Below are positions 8,175 through 16,364 of a stretch of DNA of 64,000 bases, in pieces (the first letter of the stretch is position 1; each line of letters opens with the position of its first letter). Position numbers and translations under genes: made by a program. This DNA is from Fredericiella sp963839515 (lineage in GTDB: Bacteria > Chloroflexota > Anaerolineae > Caldilineales > Caldilineaceae): positions 62,001 to 126,000 of the forward strand of contig CAWIVN010000013.1 in assembly GCA_963839515.1 (NCBI GenBank), in the 5' to 3' direction. Under the pieces are notes generated by a model. It was not told the DNA's origin. It did not search any database and worked only from the letters and a program-made list of their open reading frames with translations.

Positions 8175-8948
8175 CTACACGATCCTGATCGTGGCGAGCC
8201 ATTTGACCTGGCGCAGCGCATCGTCCGTCTCGCTGGGCACGATCAAGCGAACGAGACCCTGTTCACGCCTGAGCGGCGCGCCGTCCAGCGTATAGGCCAG
8301 CAAGATAGGTCGGTCGCCCACATGCCCCGCATCACCAGTGGTTATTTCACCGACGGCAGCAGAGGCGTCAGCCATATGGGCAGCCGAACCTTCACCCGAG
8401 AGGTCAGCAGGCGTCACCCGTGTGCCAAAGCCGTCTGCGCTGACCAAATCGATATAGCGCCATGCGCCGGTCTGCTGCCCTTGGTCTGACACTTCATTTC
8501 GGTAGTCACCCCGGTAGTCACCCCGGTACTCACCCCGGTACCAACCCCGCCCCGCGACGGCAGGTTCACCTTGATCAGGGGCTTGACTCTTGTCTTCATC
8601 GACGGCACGATCCGGCGGTGCAGAAGCATCAGCCGGCGAGTTTACTGCGGCGTCTTCGCTTAGCAAATGCTCCAACAAATCGACGAGGCGTGCGCCGCCA
8701 AACGTAAAAGGGCCGGAAATGCCGTGACCGGTGCTCACGATCAGGCAGTTGGGAACAGACGTAAAGGGCAACGCCGCCAGGTCAGTAACCGAGAGGTTGC
8801 GGCGGCGGCCGCTGGGCATAAACACGGTAATGTCGCCGTGGCCGGCCGGCGTCTGTAGATTTGGTTCGTGGGCATGACCGTGCACCCAAGAAGAAGCATC
8901 CGTGGGATCGTCAGGCAGATGGCGTTCGGTTGCACCATGCTCAGGCAT
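8175..8948 (-). CDS. Molybdopterin-fold oxidoreductase-like protein
   Basis: A 257-residue protein similar to the oxidoreductase molybdopterin-binding (SUOX-type) domain. 'FTFGGARLVDLLEHL' and 'DGFGTRVTPADL', followed by 'PILLAYTLDGAPLRREQGLVRLIVP' and the C-terminal 'VKWLATIRIV', match the fold's usual order. The cysteine that ligates molybdenum in sulfite-oxidase-like enzymes is not obvious: the only early candidate is in 'VPNCLIVSTGHG'. A long Asp/Gly/Tyr-rich insert with 'YRGEYRGDYRGDYR' (about 125-140) is unusual. There is no signal peptide. The ATG overlaps the clpS stop by one base (TGATG), so the two are translationally coupled. It may be a cofactor carrier or a degenerate enzyme. Confidence 0.7.
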   Translation of the reverse strand: MPEHGATERHLPDDPTDASSWVHGHAHEPNLQTPAGHGDITVFMPSGRRRNLSVTDLAALPFTSVPNCLIVSTGHGISGPFTFGGARLVDLLEHLLSEDAAVNSPADASAPPDRAVDEDKSQAPDQGEPAVAGRGWYRGEYRGDYRGDYRNEVSDQGQQTGAWRYIDLVSADGFGTRVTPADLSGEGSAAHMADASAAVGEITTGDAGHVGDRPILLAYTLDGAPLRREQGLVRLIVPSETDDALRQVKWLATIRIV

Positions 8949-9304
8949 CAATGCTCGGGTTCAATTGTGAAGCTGAGCGGATAGCCATCGAGCCGGGCGC
9001 GGGACAGGGCGACCTTGACAAGCCGTTCGGCTTCCGGCCGCGGACGCACGACGACCACGGCCATTCCTTCACTGTGTGCAGTCTGCGCCACGTGCTCCGC
9101 CATCTCGTCCGAAAGAAGAAAGAGGTTGGTCAGGATGCGCAAAACATAGTCGAAAGGCGTGACATCGTCGTTGTGCACCACTACATACCAACGGCTTTCA
9201 TGCTGTTCTTCACTGGTCAGGTCGATATCCAGGTCGGCCAGGGTTACCGCTTCTGTTTCCTGCAATTGCGGATCATTAGTCATACGTATCTGCTTGTCGC
9301 CCAT
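8948..9304 (-). CDS. clpS: ATP-dependent Clp protease adaptor ClpS
   Basis: ClpS binds proteins with N-degron residues and hands them to ClpA/ClpC-ClpP. The 118-residue product shows the core family motif 'WYVVVHNDDVTPFDYVLRIL' (about 39-58), whose HNDD.TP segment contacts the degron, followed by 'EMAEHVAQTAHSEGMAVV'. The N-terminal extension is acidic, as usual. An alternative start is the ATG at 9283 (MTNDPQ); neither has a strong ribosome site. It is the first gene of a three-gene minus-strand operon and has a TATAAT hexamer about 35 bp upstream. Confidence 0.9.
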   Translation of the reverse strand: MGDKQIRMTNDPQLQETEAVTLADLDIDLTSEEQHESRWYVVVHNDDVTPFDYVLRILTNLFLLSDEMAEHVAQTAHSEGMAVVVVRPRPEAERLVKVALSRARLDGYPLSFTIEPEH

Positions 9305-9337
9305 AGGACCAGAAACCGGAAGTTGGTGCTTTTCCCA

Positions 9338-9343
9338 TTATAC
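9338..9343 (-). promoter_or_regulatory. -10 element upstream of clpS
   Basis: TATAAT on the minus strand, 34 bp before the ATG at 9304. The hexamer 17 bp further upstream (TTCGCC) is a poor -35 match. Confidence 0.5.
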
Positions 9344-9472
9344 AGGCGAAAACCGTTCTAGGCGAAGCACGTTTTCCGGCACAAAGTACAAGGGGCAGGA
9401 CATATTTTCGACCTGGCCCCGCTTCACCCTCCACTGCTGCACCACCCATCTCTGCCAATGCTTGCCCAGGGA

Positions 9473-10258
9473 TTAACGGCCCGTGAATCGTGGTGGCCGT
9501 TTCTCGACGAAGGATCGCATTCCCTCCGCATAGTCCTCGCTGTCGAAGACAGATCCGGCGTCTGCCAGCTCATCCGGAGAGAGTTGGCCCAATTCCGGCT
9601 TGTGCAGCACTGTCTGCAACATCTGCTTGTGTAAACGTTGCGCAAGGGGAGATAGTTGCGCCATACGTTCCGCCAGGGCGAATACGGCGTCGTCGAGCAT
9701 CTCGGCCGGGTGCAGCTGGCTGCACAAGCCCATGGTGAGCGCCTCTTGTGCCGTCACCAGCCGCGCCGTGAGCAGTAAGTCGGCGACCGCAGAGGCCCCT
9801 ACCAAGTGTACAAAGCGCTGCATCTGCTGGTAAGTAATCAGGAAACCCAGCTTCGCCACCGGCAGCCCAAAACGGGCGTTGTCGGCAGCGATGCGCAGGT
9901 CGCAGTACGCCGCCAGCAGCAGCCCGCCGCCAACACAAAAACCGTGAAGCAGCGCCATCGTCGGCTGTGGCAGCGCCAACAGGGAGCCCAGCGCTGCCGC
10001 CACCTGTTCGTTGTAATGCTCGGCCTGGGTGCGATTGCTGCGCTGTTCCCGGAACTCGGCGATATCGCCGCCCGCGCTGAAAGCGGCACGGCCGGCCCCA
10101 CGCAAGATGACCACGCGCACCGCCGGGTCGGCGGCCAGGCGGCGGCAGATATCAGGCAACTCGCCCCACATCGCATAGGAGACGGCATTGTGCTGCGCCG
10201 GCCGATTCAGAGTCAGCGTAGCGAGTGGCGGTTCGACGGCAAGCTCAAGTTCAGACAT
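9473..10258 (-). CDS. Enoyl-CoA hydratase/isomerase-family protein lacking catalytic Glu pair
   Basis: A crotonase-fold protein of 261 residues. The oxyanion-hole segments 'GAGRAAFSAGGDIAEF' and 'GFCVGGGLLLAAYCDLRIA' are present. In true hydratases the second segment reads GGGCEL and the next reads FGQPE; here these glutamates are replaced by Leu and Val ('GGGLLL', 'FGLPVAKLG'). It is therefore unlikely to hydrate enoyl-CoA and may act as an isomerase, thioesterase or another CoA-dependent enzyme. The ATG at 10258 is preferred over the TTG two codons earlier. It stands alone on the minus strand, 168 bp downstream of the clpS operon start. A canonical paralogue lies at 25418. Confidence 0.85.
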   Translation of the reverse strand: MSELELAVEPPLATLTLNRPAQHNAVSYAMWGELPDICRRLAADPAVRVVILRGAGRAAFSAGGDIAEFREQRSNRTQAEHYNEQVAAALGSLLALPQPTMALLHGFCVGGGLLLAAYCDLRIAADNARFGLPVAKLGFLITYQQMQRFVHLVGASAVADLLLTARLVTAQEALTMGLCSQLHPAEMLDDAVFALAERMAQLSPLAQRLHKQMLQTVLHKPELGQLSPDELADAGSVFDSEDYAEGMRSFVEKRPPRFTGR

Positions 10259-10323
10259 AGGCAATCCGTAAGCATCAACCGGAATTGACGGTTATTGTAA
10301 CACACGAAGAGAATCCTCTCCGG

Positions 10324-10364
10324 GCTACCACCTCCAGGAAGTGGCACCTCCTAGAGGTGGTAGC
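10324..10364. repeat. Intergenic palindrome, family A
   Basis: GCTACCACCTC at 10324-10334 is the exact reverse complement of 10354-10364. The spacer contains AGGAAGTGGCACCTCCT, matching the element at 4232. Confidence 0.75.
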
Positions 10365-10459
10365 TCCCTGGAATTTTAGACTTACGATATCGCTCCGCCG
10401 CTGTGGTGGTAGCTTGTTTGTTGATCAATTTAGTCTGTAGCAGGTTCTTAAATTGGGGG

Positions 10460-10488
10460 TTGAAAATGCGCCCACTTCCTGGTATAAT
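10460..10488 (+). promoter_or_regulatory. Strong sigma-70 promoter upstream of methyltransferase
   Basis: TTGAAA (10460-10465), 17 bp spacer, TATAAT (10483-10488). Transcription should start near 10495, about 157 nt before the GTG start at 10652. It accounts for most of the information in the 393-bp gap between 10259 and 10651, together with the repeat before it and the terminator after it. Confidence 0.8.
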
Positions 10489-10508
10489 CGTGCCGATTTG
10501 CACAAATA

Positions 10509-10537
10509 GGTGGGAGGGAGCCTCCCGCCGTTTTTTT
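10509..10537 (+). terminator. Intrinsic terminator within the leader (attenuator or short RNA end)
   Basis: The stem GGTGGGAGG/CCTCCCGCC (one G-U pair) with a GAG loop is followed by seven T residues. It begins only about 14 nt after the predicted transcription start, so the promoter's transcript would either stop here as an RNA of roughly 40 nt or read through into the methyltransferase gene. Confidence 0.7.
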
Positions 10538-10651
10538 ATAGCCTGGCGCGGCTGGCTGCAGCATGCGTGGATGACCGGCTGCCCCCGCTGATTATCCACG
10601 AGACACCTGGTTGGACATTGCAGCGCCGGGAAGAAATAGGAAATAACGAAC

Positions 10652-11602
10652 GTGACTGGTGGCGGAGACCAGAAGGCGGCGGCACACATCCCGGTAATGG
10701 ACTACGAAGGTAGTCAGTACCGGGCTGATTTTTGGGTTGGACAAGGGCGCGCCTATGAAGACGCCACCGAGCGCATGGCTTTGCAGCGCCTGATGCCTGC
10801 CAACGGTGGGCGCATTGCCGAAATCGGCGCTGGTTTTGGCCGTTTGGCCGATCTGTATCGCGGTTATGAGCAGGTCATCCTGTTCGACTATAGCCGGACC
10901 TTGTTGCGCGACGCCGCACGCGAGTTGGGGAGCGACTCGCGTTTTGTCTTTGTGGCAGGCAACATCTACAGCATGCCGTTGGCCTCCAACATACTGGACA
11001 CCTTGGTAATGGTGCGCGTGATGCACCACCTGGCCGACGTGCCGGCGGCGCTGACCCAGCTGCGACGGCTGCTGCACCGTCACAGCGTGGCGGTGATCGA
11101 ATACGCCAACAAGCGCAACCTCAAGGCGATGCTGCGTTGGGGGATGGGCAAGCAGGATTGGTCGCCGTTCGAGCGGCAGCCGGTGGAGTTCGTCAAGTTA
11201 AATTACGACTTCCACCCGGACTGGATGGAGGCACAGATGCGAGCGGCCGGCTTCCAGGTGCGCAGGCGCTACGGTGTGTCGCATTTCCGGCTGGCGCAAC
11301 TCAAGCAGCGGCTGCCGGCGGAACAATTAGCGCAGGTGGATGCGCAGCTGTTTGAAATTGGTGGAACTTTTCCAGTATCTCCTAGCGTATTTCTGCATAC
11401 CGGCGCGCCGGGGGCGGCCAGCCGGCCCGCATTGAGCAGTGCGCCGGCGGAAGTACATCGTCTCTTCCGCTGTCCGCAGTGCGGTTGTGAAGGGTTGGAA
11501 CGGGTAGAAGACGAGCGAGTGCGCTGTCCGCAATGCGGTTCAGGGTTTGTGCGGCAAGAAGGTGTCTGGGATCTGAAGGAACCCGTGAGGGATTCTGGCT
11601 GA
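10652..11602 (+). CDS. SAM-dependent methyltransferase with C-terminal zinc ribbon
   Basis: A class I methyltransferase of 316 residues. Motif I is 'IAEIGAGFGRLADLY' (about 53-67), followed by acidic motif II ('VILFDYS') and motif IV 'LDTLVMVRVMHHLAD'. The C-terminus carries a two-knuckle zinc ribbon, 'RCPQCGCEG' and 'RCPQCGSGF', similar to Trm112-like or Zn-finger regions and uncommon at the end of such enzymes. The substrate is unknown; small molecules, RNA or quinones are possible. The start is GTG at 10652 with AGGAA upstream; an ATG at 10697 is the alternative. It is preceded by a strong promoter and a leader terminator, and followed by the sigma factor gene. Confidence 0.85.
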   Translation: MTGGGDQKAAAHIPVMDYEGSQYRADFWVGQGRAYEDATERMALQRLMPANGGRIAEIGAGFGRLADLYRGYEQVILFDYSRTLLRDAARELGSDSRFVFVAGNIYSMPLASNILDTLVMVRVMHHLADVPAALTQLRRLLHRHSVAVIEYANKRNLKAMLRWGMGKQDWSPFERQPVEFVKLNYDFHPDWMEAQMRAAGFQVRRRYGVSHFRLAQLKQRLPAEQLAQVDAQLFEIGGTFPVSPSVFLHTGAPGAASRPALSSAPAEVHRLFRCPQCGCEGLERVEDERVRCPQCGSGFVRQEGVWDLKEPVRDSG

Positions 11603-11803
11603 CTGCGACGATTGTACACGGTGTGCGTAGTGTAGTGACTTTGGGATTTGTGGATCGAAGTGCCTTTTTTGGGCAAAAAGTGCGATCTTGTAAGCAAACT
11701 GATAGAGGCGAGGCATCTGGGCTGTCATACTGTTTTGGTAGGCGGCCCCAGATACCAGGCCAGATGAATGGCCAGGCGAGTAGCACGTAAGGGGAGACAG
11801 AAA

Positions 11804-13156
<1,353 letters not shown>

Positions 13157-13159
13157 AAA

Positions 13160-13175
13160 TGTTTCACGTGAAACA
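13160..13175. promoter_or_regulatory. parS: parS centromere site (ParB binding)
   Basis: TGTTTCACGTGAAACA is the exact bacterial parS consensus, a perfect 16-bp palindrome (18 bp with the flanking A/T). ParB loads here and spreads to organise and segregate the origin region. It lies three bases after the sigA stop. Confidence 0.93.
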
Positions 13176-13195
13176 TTGAACGTCGTCGAACGTGA

Positions 13196-13230
13196 GGCGG
13201 CGCCGGGAAGCTTCCCGGCGCCGCCTTTTT
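13196..13230 (+). terminator. Intrinsic terminator of sigA
   Basis: A 30-bp perfect palindrome (13196-13225; arm GGCGGCGCCGGGAAG) is followed by TTTTT. The group II intron begins at the next base. Confidence 0.93.
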
Positions 13231-13767
13231 GTGCGCCCGACATGGGCGCTATCTAGGGAGTGCAAGACTCCTGTGGGCGATGACTCGACGAACCACTAGC
13301 GAAGGGCAACTGCGTAAGTGTGAGCGAACGTGGGGAGGAAGCCTGGAGCAAAGCCTGGACTTGATGAAGAAGAACTGCGTAGCGAGGCATAGGGAGCGGG
13401 GTGAGCCGGCAAAAGGCGGTAAAGCCCAAACGAGTCAAAGCGGGCCTATGTAAACGCGGCAAGGGTCAGGTGAAAGATAGCGGACCTTACTCGGGGAGAC
13501 CTGTTCGAACTGAAGGTGTAAAAGGGGAGAGCAGGGGTCAGCAGCGGCCGTAGTAGTCGATGGAGCAACGACCATCCAAGGGGGCAGGCGAGAGCCAGCT
13601 ACAGGGCGAAGGGCCAAACGGCAAGGGAGTTGAGTGGAAGGAAGCAGGATAACGCAGACAGCCGACATCTGAGCGCAAAAAAGGTTCAGGATGGCCACAG
13701 AGGCGAAGCTGAAGGCGGAGAGGAAGCGGCCAGGGTAGAGGCGTTATCAGAGCAACTAGGATGAGAA

Positions 13768-14430
13768 ATGACTCAACACGAAGGGGAGAGTTTGTGGGAG
13801 CGCATCTTCAGTAGGGCGAACATGTATGCGGCCTTGCGGCGAGTAGAGGCGAATGCTGGCGCGGCGGGGGTGGATGGGATGCTGGTAGAAGAGCTACGGC
13901 AGCATCTGCAAACGCACTGGCCAAGCATCCGAACGAAGCTAGACGCAAGGGCATACGACCCGAGTCCGGTGCGACGGGTAGCGATACCAAAGCCGGAGGG
14001 CGGGGAACGACTGCTGGGGATACCAACCGTACAGGACCGGTTGATCCAACAAGCAATGCAGCAGGTACTGAGTGAAGAATACGATGCCAGGTTCAGTGAC
14101 AGCAGCTATGGCTTTCGCCCGGAGCGAAGTGCCCACGATGCGGTACGCAAGGCGCGTGAGTACATCGCAGCGGGGAAGCAATGGGTGGTGGACATCGACT
14201 TGGAGAAGTTCTTCGACACAGTGAACCACGACCGGCTGATGGCACGGTTGAAGCAGGACATCGCTGACAAGCGAGTACTGTGGTTAATCAATCAATACCT
14301 GAAAGCCGGGGTGCTGGCGGATGGGGTAGTAAGGGAGACGGAAGCAGGCACACCGCAAGGGGGGCCACTTACAATTCCCACAATGTTGCAAAAAGCCCTT
14401 TTCAGGGCTTACGTCAAAAGGGTCGGGTGA
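13768..14430 (+). pseudogene. ltrA: Group II intron reverse transcriptase/maturase, N-terminal part (split)
   Basis: This holds the first half of the intron-encoded protein. It begins with 'LWERIFSRANMYAALRRVEA' and 'GAAGVDGM', then 'RRVAIPKPEGGERLLGIPTV' (RT block 1), 'DSSYGFRPERSAHDAVRKA' (block 2), 'WVVDIDLEKFFDTVNHD' (block 3, first catalytic Asp) and block 4 up to 'GTPQGG'. After residue 199 (position 14364) the frame enters the inserted element and stops at 14430. An AGGATGAG site precedes the ATG. Removing the insertion would join it in frame to the segment at 16364. Confidence 0.9.
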
Positions 14431-16005
14431 CAGCCGGAAGACGACAGTGACCTCGTCTTTGCCGATACGAACACTTTGGACCAGGGTCCGAATGAGCTCA
14501 CGCCGTGTGAGCCAATCGCAGTTGGCCAGGCCGTCGTTAACCTTAGCGGCTAAATCCTCTAGCTGCGTAATGACCAGACGAAGCTCGGCTTGGCGAGTGG
14601 TTTCGGCGGTCAGTTGTTGCGCTTTGGTGTCCAACTCGCTCAAACGCTGGCGCAGACGGCTGAGGCGTGGCTCGAATTCCTGCTTGTCAATCAAGCCCTC
14701 GGTGTAGGTGTCAATCAGGCGGGCAATGCCTTGGCGCAGCTTGGTGCTCTGCGCTTGGAGCAAAGCGAGGGCGTCCTGGTCTTTGCTCGTGGCCTGCAAG
14801 CGCCGCTGATACTCCTGTTCGAGCCGCTTTGGCTCTTGGAGCAGGGCACACACTTCCTCCCAAACGGCTTGGTCCAGGCGATCTGTGCGGAGTTGCAGAT
14901 TGTCGCACACGCGTTCGCCGCCAAAACGATAGGCATCAGTGCCAATACATCGATAGTAGGCGTAGTGCCGCGGGTTGCCTTTGGCCGCTGACGGGCTGAT
15001 CGGCTTGCCATAGTAGGCGTAGCCACACTGCGCGCAGACCAGCAGGCCTTGAAGCAGATAGCGTGCCCCGCGCTGCTGCTGGCGAGCCCGTTGGCGGTTC
15101 TCCTCGAGCTGCTGCTGCACTGCCTCAAATAACGCTTCGTCGATGAGTGGCGGCACGGGCACGGTGAGCCAGTCTGCGGTGGGCGCCTGTACTGTGGAAA
15201 CGGGGCGTTTGGGTTGCCGCGGATCCCCGCGCTGTGGACGCAGCTTGGGCCGCAGCGGTTGGACTTTGGTTTTGCCAAAAGCGGCTGTCCCCTTGTAGGC
15301 AGGATTCTTGAGCATGCCCCACACCGTCGTGCGATCCCAAGTGGTCTTCCCACTGCGGGTCGCTTCGCCGGCCTGCTGTAAGCGGCGACACACCTCATGC
15401 AAGGTCAGGCGTTCTTGCCCCACCCAGGCAAAGATTTGGCGCACCACGCGCGCTTCGTCCAGGACAATTTCATAGCGCGCTTGCCCGCCGCCCTCCTCTT
15501 TGCGAATGTAGCGATAGCCATAGGGCGCGCCGGAAAGGACAGCGACGTTGCCGGTTTGGGCGGCATGCCGCTTGCCCCGGCGGCTGCGTTCGAGGATCTT
15601 GGCCCGTTCGTACTCGGCGATCATACCTTGCACCTGCAACAGCAGCTCATCCTCGGGGGTCTGGCTCAACGCCCGATTCAAAAAAATCACCGCCACCCCG
15701 GCCCGCTGCAACTCGTCCAAGAGCAAAACTTGGTAGGCATATTTGCGGGCGAGCCGGTCGGGCGAATGCACATACAATCGATCTACTCCCTGCAGTGCCA
15801 CCACATCACGTAATTGTTCGAGCCCTGGCCGCAGGAGGGTGGCGCCACTGTAGCCTTCATCGATAAAGGTCAGCTCTTCACTGAGTGTAAGCCCATCTTC
15901 GGCAATGCGCTCGCGCAAGGCGGCCAGTTGGCTGGCAATCGTCCCGGCTTCCGCTTGTTGTTCACTCGATACCCGGGCGTAGAGGGCGACTTGTGGCTCG
16001 TTCAT
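14284..16005 (-). CDS. Large serine recombinase
   Basis: Site-specific recombinase of 573 residues. The N-terminal resolvase domain has the catalytic Ser in 'ALYARVSSEQQ' (Ser13) and the arginine-containing 'VDRLYVHSPDRLARKYAYQ'. The central recombinase domain includes 'GAPYGYRYIRKE' and 'LKNPAYKGTAAFGKT', and a zinc ribbon begins at 'LVCAQCGYAYYG' and ends near 'GGERVCDN'. A coiled coil spans roughly 400-490, as in TndX/phiC31-type enzymes. AAGGAG precedes the ATG, which overlaps the upstream small gene by four bases (ATGA). About 26 C-terminal residues lie outside the element and are read antisense through the RT gene, which supplies the stop codon. It presumably excises and inserts the 2.0-kb element. 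Confidence 0.92.
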   Translation of the reverse strand: MNEPQVALYARVSSEQQAEAGTIASQLAALRERIAEDGLTLSEELTFIDEGYSGATLLRPGLEQLRDVVALQGVDRLYVHSPDRLARKYAYQVLLLDELQRAGVAVIFLNRALSQTPEDELLLQVQGMIAEYERAKILERSRRGKRHAAQTGNVAVLSGAPYGYRYIRKEEGGGQARYEIVLDEARVVRQIFAWVGQERLTLHEVCRRLQQAGEATRSGKTTWDRTTVWGMLKNPAYKGTAAFGKTKVQPLRPKLRPQRGDPRQPKRPVSTVQAPTADWLTVPVPPLIDEALFEAVQQQLEENRQRARQQQRGARYLLQGLLVCAQCGYAYYGKPISPSAAKGNPRHYAYYRCIGTDAYRFGGERVCDNLQLRTDRLDQAVWEEVCALLQEPKRLEQEYQRRLQATSKDQDALALLQAQSTKLRQGIARLIDTYTEGLIDKQEFEPRLSRLRQRLSELDTKAQQLTAETTRQAELRLVITQLEDLAAKVNDGLANCDWLTRRELIRTLVQSVRIGKDEVTVVFRLSPDPFDVSPEKGFLQHCGNCKWPPLRCACFRLPYYPIRQHPGFQVLID

Positions 16006-16363
16006 GCGGTTCTCCTTCCTCTCCTTCGTGTCGGTTGCTGCTCACGCGCTTCCCGTGCGTTACCCCGGCACACTTGGCTGCGCAGGATGCGAGTCGGGGG
16101 CGGCACAAGCCGTTCATAGGCTTCGGCCAGGAGCGTGGCCGACAAGCGTGTCGGCGCAAACCTCCGTTTGACGTGCCATTGTTTGGCCACGGGCTGACTG
16201 CGACTCATCTCGATCACCTCCTGACTTGGGTACGGGGAACCTGGGCTTGGCGGCTATGTCTCTATGGGCGCACCTTGGAAACCGTCTCCGTAGCTGGGGC
16301 GGAGGCGCTCACGCGAGATCCTGATTGAGTAGTCTAGCAGACTTTTTGCAACATTGTAGGTGG
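14364..16363 (-). mobile_element. 2.0-kb serine-recombinase element inserted in the RT gene
   Basis: Deleting 14364-16363 restores an uninterrupted RT reading frame through the motif TPQGGVLSPLLSN, so the insertion was clean. The ends carry the inverted repeat ACAATGTTGCAAAAAG (14380-14395) / CTTTTTGCAACATTGT (16342-16357). The outermost bases GCCACTTACAAT (14364-14375) and ATTGTAGGTGGC (16353-16364) are also inverted copies. Joining the two ends gives a near-palindromic att site, as expected for a serine integrase with a GG core. It encodes only the recombinase and a small upstream protein. Boundaries are uncertain by 1-3 bp because of the G-run. Confidence 0.85.
16002..16208 (-). CDS. Small basic protein coupled to serine recombinase
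   Basis: A 68-residue, arginine-rich protein that I do not recognise ('VKRRFAPTRLSATLLAEAYE' in the middle, Arg-rich end). The start ATG at 16208 is preceded by AGGAGGTGATC, an almost complete anti-16S complement. Its TGA overlaps the recombinase ATG (ATGA). The strong signal and coupling show that it is translated. It may be a DNA-binding directionality or accessory factor for the recombinase; this is inference from size, charge and position. Confidence 0.75.
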   Translation of the reverse strand: MSRSQPVAKQWHVKRRFAPTRLSATLLAEAYERLVPPPTRILRSQVCRGNAREAREQQPTRRRGRRTA

Positions 16364-16364
16364 C

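Noticed and set aside
10490..10591. Trp-containing leader peptide in the methyltransferase leader
   Set aside because: The only start (GTG) lies at or before the expected transcription start, has no ribosome site, and the Trp codons are not clustered before the hairpin.
11661..11680. Short GCC-T-run-GGC hairpin upstream of sigA as a terminator of the methyltransferase gene
   Set aside because: Three-base stem with the T-run in the loop; too weak to call.
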